Part shown: piece by piece, positions 5,519 through 9,536 of the stretch
Numbering within the stretch: position 1 is the stretch's first letter
Layout of the letters: the number at the start of each line of letters is the position of its first letter
Made by a program: the position numbers and the translations under genes
NCBI GenBank assembly: GCA_028701555.1
Contig: JAQVQN010000065.1
Coordinates: 1 to 9,536 of the forward strand
Direction: 5' to 3'
From: Kiritimatiellia bacterium
Lineage (GTDB): Bacteria > Verrucomicrobiota > Kiritimatiellia > RFP12 > UBA1067
DNA: 9,536 nt
Notes under the pieces: model-generated
The model's database searches: none
The model's input: only the letters and a program-made list of their open reading frames with translations
Told to the model about the DNA's origin: nothing

Positions 5519-6523
5519 ATGCATATGAAAACGGTAATGTTTCAGATTGTAAGTGTATCAACAGTTCTTGTACTTGGAGTATCGCGGACTATGGCAAATC
5601 CTGACAAGGGCGCGCCGGTGGCGTGGGACGACACGCGCAAACACGGCTGGCCCGCAGCGTTCAAGCGTGTCGCTATCCCTTCCAGTGTCGACGGTGTGAA
5701 GCAGGCGGCCTATTTTCTGGCCGCGCCGGAGGGCGCGAAGAAAGTCCCGGTGTTGGTGAGCCTGCACACCTGGTCAGCCGGATATGAACAACAAGACCCG
5801 CTGGCGCCGATGGCGCGGAAGGAGGGCTGGATCTACATTCACCCGAATTTCAGGGGACGCAACAACACACCGGATGCCTGCCTGAGCGATAAAGCACTGG
5901 CGGACATCGACGATGCAATTCAGTATGCGCTCGACCAGCCCGGGGCGGACGCAGCAAAGGTTTTTGTGACTGGCGCCTCAGGCGGCGGCATGGCCACGCT
6001 GGGCGCTTACATGCGGTCGCGTCATGAGGTGCGGCTCTTTCTCTCATGGGTGCCGATCAGCGACCTGGTAGCGTGGCATGGCGAGTCGTTGGCGCGCAAG
6101 AACAAGCGTTATGCCGACGAAATCGTGGCCTGCACCTCGGATGGTGCGGAACTGAACATGGCGGAGGCGCGTCGCCGTTCGCCGCTGCACATGGAGGGGC
6201 CGGTGCGGCCGCGCTCCAGCATTGAGATCTTCGCGGGTATCCACGACGGGCACACAGGCAGTGTGCCGGTGTCGCAGTCGCTGTTGTTTTTCAACCGCCT
6301 GGCCGAGCAATATGGCCATCCGGAGCGGCGTGTGGGCGAGGAAGAGATCGCGCGGCTGCTGGCTCGGGACGCGCGGGCCGATATGGCACTGGGCAAGGTC
6401 GGCGACCGCGCGGTGCTTTTCAAACGCTCGGTTCCGGGTGTCGACGTAACGATCTTCGAAGGCGGTCACGAGATGGTGGTGGACGCCTGCTTCAAGCGGA
6501 TTCAGGAAATGGCCGGGCAGTGA
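5519..6523 (+). CDS. Secreted alpha/beta hydrolase (putative carbohydrate esterase)
   Basis: This 334-residue protein has a short hydrophobic export signal (residues 5-20) ending near SRTMA. The fold is alpha/beta hydrolase of the prolyl-oligopeptidase/acetyl-xylan-esterase type. PVLVSLHTWSAG (77-88) is the oxyanion strand, NFRGRNN (110-116) follows, and TGASGGG (151-157) holds nucleophile Ser154. HDGH (242-245) holds the likely acid Asp243, and GGHEM (315-319) holds catalytic His317. All triad members are present in order, so it should be active. The substrate is not readable; its place between two propeller proteins and a GH28 enzyme suggests ester removal (acetyl, methyl or feruloyl) from the same glycan. 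A peptidase or other esterase cannot be excluded. ATG codons at 5519 and 5525 are both possible and neither has a clear ribosome-binding site; the second gives the more usual MKT start. It begins 42 bases after gene B. Confidence 0.85.
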   Translation: MHMKTVMFQIVSVSTVLVLGVSRTMANPDKGAPVAWDDTRKHGWPAAFKRVAIPSSVDGVKQAAYFLAAPEGAKKVPVLVSLHTWSAGYEQQDPLAPMARKEGWIYIHPNFRGRNNTPDACLSDKALADIDDAIQYALDQPGADAAKVFVTGASGGGMATLGAYMRSRHEVRLFLSWVPISDLVAWHGESLARKNKRYADEIVACTSDGAELNMAEARRRSPLHMEGPVRPRSSIEIFAGIHDGHTGSVPVSQSLLFFNRLAEQYGHPERRVGEEEIARLLARDARADMALGKVGDRAVLFKRSVPGVDVTIFEGGHEMVVDACFKRIQEMAGQ

Positions 6524-6577
6524 GGCTGTCGCTTTTCGCGGGGGTAGTATGCGTATATTTGGGTGCGCTGGGGATGT

Positions 6578-6582
6578 GAGGA
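6578..6582 (+). promoter_or_regulatory. Ribosome-binding site deciding the GH28 start
   Basis: GAGGA lies eight bases before the ATG at 6591. The frame is open upstream to an ATG at 6549, but that start would put 14 unremarkable residues before a good signal peptide. Confidence 0.55.
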
Positions 6583-6590
6583 ATAGCGCC

Positions 6591-7994
6591 ATGAAACAGC
6601 TCAAGCATCAGACTTTCGCGACAGTATGGGTTATTGCGCTATTATCGGTTACTTGTGCTCGCGGCGCGGTCGCTAAAGCGCCTGCCCATGGAAAATCCGC
6701 GAACGCGGTGAAGCAGTGGGATCCAAAAGCATACGGGGCCAAGGCTGATGCGGTGACGCTTGACACAAAAGCCATACAGGCGGCGATCGACGCCTGCGCT
6801 GCGGCGGGTGGCGGGACGGTCTTGCTGCGGGGTGGCATATTTATGTCCGGCACGGTGATCCTTAAGAGCGGGGTAACGCTGTCGATAAACAACGATGCGG
6901 TTTTGCGTGGCAGCCTCGACATCGGCGATTACCCTTGCATCACGCCGGAGATCGATTACCTGTACCGAGCGCGGTTCACGAAATACCTGATCTACGCCGA
7001 ACGGCAGGAGAATATAGGGCTGATGGGGGACGGCGTGATCGACGGGCAGGGAGCGTTGTTCCCGCAAGGGCAAGGCGGCGACGGCGGGCGGCCATACATA
7101 CTGCGTTTTAGCGAGTGCAAGAAAGTGCGCGTGAGCGGTCTGATGTTTCTCAACTCGGCGCGTTGGCTCTCGCATTATCTGGCGTGCGAGGATGTGCTGA
7201 TCGAGCGCATCGCCATCCGCAGCCGGATCAGAATGAACCGCGACGGCATAGATGTGGACAGCTGCGAAGGGGTGGTGATCCGCGATTGCGACATCTATGC
7301 CGGCGACGATGCTATCGTGCTGAAGTCCACGGTTCCGGGTCGTGCCTGCCGCAACGTGCGGGTGAGCGGCTGCCGGTTGTCGAGCCTTACTGCGGCACTG
7401 AAGCTCGGGACCGAATCGCAAGGCGGGTTCGAGGACATCGTTTTTCAGGACTGCTTCCTGTACGACACGCGAGACGGCATCTGCGTAGAGGAGGTGGACG
7501 GCGGGGAGTGCAGACGGGTTAGCGTGTCTGATATCGTCATGCGCGATGTGGAAATCCCGATATTTATACGCTTGGGCAACCGGGCCAATCCGGTGCCCGG
7601 GCATCCGCAGCCGGAAGTGGGCAAGATGAGCGATATTATGATCTCGAATGTGCGTGCCGAGGGTGCCGGACGCATCGGGTGCTCGGTGACCGGCATCCCG
7701 GGGCATCCGGTGGATCGGGTCACGCTGCGAAACATCAGTATCCGCTTTTCCGGCGGAGGCACCATAGCAGATGCCGAGTGCGCGGTTCCCGAAAAGGAAT
7801 CAGCCTACCCCAAAGGCGGCATGTTCGGGGTTCTCCCCGCTTTCGGGCTTTATGTGCGGCATGTCGATGGTATCACACTGCACGATTTGGATTTACAATT
7901 AGCCGGCGAAGATGCACGGCCTGCGATAGTCATCGACACAGGGGTGAGTGGTTTGGAGACCTCCGGAGTTACACCGCAGCCGCAAAAGCGCTGA
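6591..7994 (+). CDS. Secreted glycoside hydrolase family 28 protein (polygalacturonase-like)
   Basis: This 467-residue protein has a signal peptide (MKQLKHQ, then a hydrophobic stretch to about residue 29). The mature protein opens with the GH28/pectate-lyase-3 entry motif YGAKADAVTLDTKAIQAAID (48-67) and GGGTVLL, then runs as a right-handed parallel beta-helix. Catalytic motif NRDGID (216-221) matches the family's N-x-D, and GDDAIVLKS (238-246) supplies the paired aspartates. The next two family motifs are changed: where GHG-x-S-x-GS is expected the protein has SLTAALKLGTES (265-276), and where R-I-K is expected it has DGICVEEVDGG (295-305). Conserved C-terminal blocks are CSVTGIPGHPVDRVTL (364-379) and MFGVLPAFGLYVRHV (411-425). 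GH28 enzymes hydrolyse galacturonan or rhamnogalacturonan-type linkages by inversion; the altered subsites suggest a substrate other than plain polygalacturonate. It begins 67 bases after the hydrolase and is the last gene of the run. Confidence 0.9.
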   Translation: MKQLKHQTFATVWVIALLSVTCARGAVAKAPAHGKSANAVKQWDPKAYGAKADAVTLDTKAIQAAIDACAAAGGGTVLLRGGIFMSGTVILKSGVTLSINNDAVLRGSLDIGDYPCITPEIDYLYRARFTKYLIYAERQENIGLMGDGVIDGQGALFPQGQGGDGGRPYILRFSECKKVRVSGLMFLNSARWLSHYLACEDVLIERIAIRSRIRMNRDGIDVDSCEGVVIRDCDIYAGDDAIVLKSTVPGRACRNVRVSGCRLSSLTAALKLGTESQGGFEDIVFQDCFLYDTRDGICVEEVDGGECRRVSVSDIVMRDVEIPIFIRLGNRANPVPGHPQPEVGKMSDIMISNVRAEGAGRIGCSVTGIPGHPVDRVTLRNISIRFSGGGTIADAECAVPEKESAYPKGGMFGVLPAFGLYVRHVDGITLHDLDLQLAGEDARPAIVIDTGVSGLETSGVTPQPQKR

Positions 7995-8204
7995 CCAAGG
8001 CTGATCAAAATAATGAATATTGCGGAAAGTGTTTAAAAAGCTTCCAATAGTTTTTGGAGAATGTGCGCTTTTATGTGGTGCACGGTTTGCCTGCGCCGAT
8101 CGCGGCGGCGGCCGGCGTGCGCGGGAACGTATTTCCGGATAATTGAATAAGAATTGATTATGATTTTCTAACTATGCTTACCGTGGGCGGTGTTGCTTTT
8201 TAAA
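7995..8204. other. Intergenic region between the convergent GH28 and regulator 2 genes
   Basis: This 210-base gap holds no convincing gene. A GC-rich island (about 8080-8135) sits in AT-rich DNA and reads as a short open frame ending at 8147. The only terminator-like element is ACCG-TGGG-CGGT (about 8180-8191) followed by T5 at 8196-8200, which is weak. No strong terminator for either convergent gene is visible. Confidence 0.5.
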
Positions 8205-9386
8205 TCAGGGTTGGCAGCGCATTTCACTCATGGTGCGGCCGAAGGTGTTTTTAAACAGCTTGCAAAGGTGATTGGTTCCGCTGAACCCGCAGACTGCGGC
8301 GATTTCGTTGAACGTCTGGTCGCTGTCAGTGACCATTTTTAGCACGGTGGCCATACGGGCAACGTGGATCTCCTGGTGCAGTGACTGGCCGGTGACTTTT
8401 TTGAAACGGCCTTCGGCCCAGCGCGGTGTGACCCCGAGATGCTCAGCCACGTCGGAGACGCGGATGTTGAGTCCGGAGTTGATACGGATGTATTCCATGG
8501 CGCGGATCACGAGTTTGTCGGAATAATAGAGGTCGATTGTCGAGGCTCGTTCAACAATTCCCTGTGGGGCGTGGCGGATGATCATTCCGGGCTTTTCCTT
8601 TTTCTGCATCAGGCGGTCGAGCAGGCGGGCCGCGTCATAACCGGCTTGCTCGTCGTCCACGGCGATGCTGGATAGCGGAGGCAGGCAGGTCTCGCATATC
8701 AGGGGGTCGTTGTTGACGCCGAGCACGGTGATCTCGTAAGGCACAGCCAAGTCGGCGACAAGGCAGGCGTCGAGCACCTGTCTAGCCCGGTTGTCGTTTG
8801 CGGCGAAGACGGCTGCGGGTAAGGTGAGGCGTTTCAGCCAGCGGCAGAGCAGCGGCCTCTCGGCGGGCCATTCCCGCTTGGGCGGCGGCGGCAGGGGATA
8901 AATCGTGCATACCGTGTCTGACTGGGCTAGGCGCTGAATAAAGGATTCGCGCCGCCAGCGCGCCCAGTTGGGATCGGCTGGGTGACCGACGTAGGCAATC
9001 TGGCGCGGGGTGCGTCCGAGAAAGAATTCTGCAGCGAGAGAACCGATGGATTGTGAATCGAACTGAATGCGGCTGTACCGCGAAAGCGGATGTGTGGGAG
9101 TTAAATATTTGTCGGTAGGGTTGAACAGCACGGCCGGCAGGCGGGAGCCGATGATCGATTTTGCTGCGCGGTCGTTCGGAACTCGTGCGATGATGCCGTC
9201 GCCTTTCCAGAGACGTGTGTCCGGCAGCCGCTGTTCGCTGGCACCGCCCTCGATCACGTTCAGACTCCACGGCCCGTAGAGGCGCACATAACGGAATATT
9301 CCCTGCAGCATGGCGCGTGATACGCCGTGCGAGGATTCAAGAAGCACGGCGACCTGTGGCATTCGGGATCGAGATTGACGTTTCAT
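8205..9386 (-). CDS. XylR-like AraC-family transcriptional regulator 2
   Basis: From the ATG at 9386 the protein has 393 residues. I chose this start because MKRQSRSRMPQVAVLLESSH aligns with the N-terminus of regulator 1; the frame is open to an ATG at 9476, but the extra 30 residues have no counterpart. The sugar-binding-protein-like half carries the same blocks as regulator 1: RVPNDR, VLFNPTDKYL, ERPLLCRWLKRL, FAANDNRARQVLDACLV and VLGVNNDPLICET. The C-terminal pair of helix-turn-helix units is VSDVAEHLGVTPRWAEGRF and NEIAAVCGFSGTNHLCKLFK. The recognition helices differ in part from those of regulator 1 (PRWAEGRFKK against SRWLEMRFSQ), while NHLC is kept, so the two may recognise related but distinct sites. 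It is convergent with the GH28 gene and divergent from a gene beyond the right edge, which is its more likely target. No good ribosome-binding site is visible. Confidence 0.92.
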   Translation of the reverse strand: MKRQSRSRMPQVAVLLESSHGVSRAMLQGIFRYVRLYGPWSLNVIEGGASEQRLPDTRLWKGDGIIARVPNDRAAKSIIGSRLPAVLFNPTDKYLTPTHPLSRYSRIQFDSQSIGSLAAEFFLGRTPRQIAYVGHPADPNWARWRRESFIQRLAQSDTVCTIYPLPPPPKREWPAERPLLCRWLKRLTLPAAVFAANDNRARQVLDACLVADLAVPYEITVLGVNNDPLICETCLPPLSSIAVDDEQAGYDAARLLDRLMQKKEKPGMIIRHAPQGIVERASTIDLYYSDKLVIRAMEYIRINSGLNIRVSDVAEHLGVTPRWAEGRFKKVTGQSLHQEIHVARMATVLKMVTDSDQTFNEIAAVCGFSGTNHLCKLFKNTFGRTMSEMRCQP

Positions 9387-9423
9387 GATGGTAGTCTTTG
9401 TGTCCTTACCAGTACTGACTATT

Positions 9424-9452
9424 ATGATAACGGATGCAATTTGCTTGCGCAA
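9424..9452 (-). promoter_or_regulatory. Predicted promoter of regulator 2, with overlapping palindrome
   Basis: On the minus strand, TTGCGC (9452-9447), 17 bases and TATCAT (9429-9424) form a moderate promoter with a leader of about 30 bases. The -35 is contained in the perfect palindrome TTGCGCAA (9445-9452). A second perfect palindrome, CAGTACTG (9410-9417), covers the predicted transcription start. Confidence 0.35.
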
Positions 9453-9484
9453 CCCGCATTCCGGTTGACCCAGCAATTCTAATT

Positions 9485-9514
9485 TTGACTTTTTTTATTT
9501 TGTTGTTGTATAGG
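9485..9514 (+). promoter_or_regulatory. Predicted promoter for a gene beyond the right edge
   Basis: TTGACT (9485-9490), an 18-base T-rich spacer and TATAGG (9509-9514) point rightward. A second -10-like TATACT lies at 9530-9535. The downstream gene is outside the window. Confidence 0.4.
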
Positions 9515-9534
9515 GCATGATTTATGCTCTATAC
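9508..9534. promoter_or_regulatory. 27-bp interrupted palindrome (candidate operator)
   Basis: Arms GTATAGGGCAT (9508-9518) and ATGCTCTATAC (9524-9534) are inverted repeats matching at 10 of 11 positions, with a GATTT spacer. The element covers the -10 region of the rightward promoter, which suits a repressor site or, if transcribed, a leader hairpin. Confidence 0.6.
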
Positions 9535-9536
9535 TT

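Noticed and set aside
6642..7706. Minus-strand open frame of 354 codons opposite the GH28 gene
   Set aside because: It is His- and Arg-rich with no recognisable domain, opposite a gene with well-conserved GH28 motifs.
7679..8050. Plus-strand frame of 123 codons extending past the GH28 stop
   Set aside because: Most of it overlaps GH28 in another frame and shows frame-shadow composition, with no start signal. It does not reveal a frameshift, since the GH28 frame ends normally after its conserved C-terminal blocks.
8180..8200. Terminator of the GH28 gene (ACCG-TGGG-CGGT plus T5)
   Set aside because: The stem is only four or five pairs and is separated from the T run, so it is too weak to list as a terminator.
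1..9536. CRISPR arrays, tRNA or rRNA genes, insertion sequences, attachment sites
   Set aside because: No regularly spaced repeats, no cloverleaf or rRNA stretches, and no transposase or terminal inverted repeats were seen on either strand.

Overview
The window looks like a chromosomal segment of a Gram-negative bacterium with moderately GC-rich coding DNA. The best guess is the PVC group (Kiritimatiellota, Lentisphaerota or Verrucomicrobiota). This rests on two long AraC-type regulators with XylR-like sugar-binding halves, a secreted GH28-type enzyme in a small catabolic cluster, and generally weak Shine-Dalgarno signals. The assignment is an inference; no marker here is diagnostic at phylum level.

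Layout. 1-476 (minus, running off the left edge): a YceK/YidQ-type lipoprotein gene. 477-688: divergent intergenic region with a perfect TATAAT box. 689-1258 (plus): the ribosomal protein pair rpmI-rplT, without the usual infC in front. 1282-1321: a strong hairpin terminator that appears to serve both strands, since the stop codon of the next, convergent gene lies inside it. 1318-2517 (minus): XylR/AraC-type regulator 1. 2673-7994 (plus): a four-gene run of predicted exported proteins, namely two beta-propeller-like proteins whose genes overlap by 4 bp, an alpha/beta hydrolase with a recognisable catalytic triad, and a GH28 (polygalacturonase-like) beta-helix enzyme. 7995-8204: a poorly explained gap. 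8205-9386 (minus): regulator 2, an obvious paralogue of regulator 1. 9387-9536: a divergent promoter region with a 27-bp interrupted palindrome, leading to a gene beyond the right edge.

How the parts fit. The four exported proteins look like a small polysaccharide-utilisation locus, most plausibly for a pectic or other uronic-acid-containing glycan. The GH28 enzyme would cut glycosidic bonds and the hydrolase could remove esters. The propellers could be lyases or glycan-binding proteins; their roles cannot be read from sequence alone. Regulator 1 is transcribed divergently from the cluster and is the natural candidate for its sugar-responsive activator. Regulator 2 faces the end of the cluster and may control the operon to the right. 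Each regulator has a short perfect palindrome over its own predicted -35 box.

The most unusual features are a degenerate heptanucleotide tandem array at the very start of the second propeller gene, which encodes a disposable N-terminal extension ahead of the signal peptide and precedes a hairpin plus T7 tract; promoters placed so close to start codons that the messages may be nearly leaderless; and a GH28 enzyme that keeps the three catalytic aspartates but lacks the family's usual GHG and RIK motifs.
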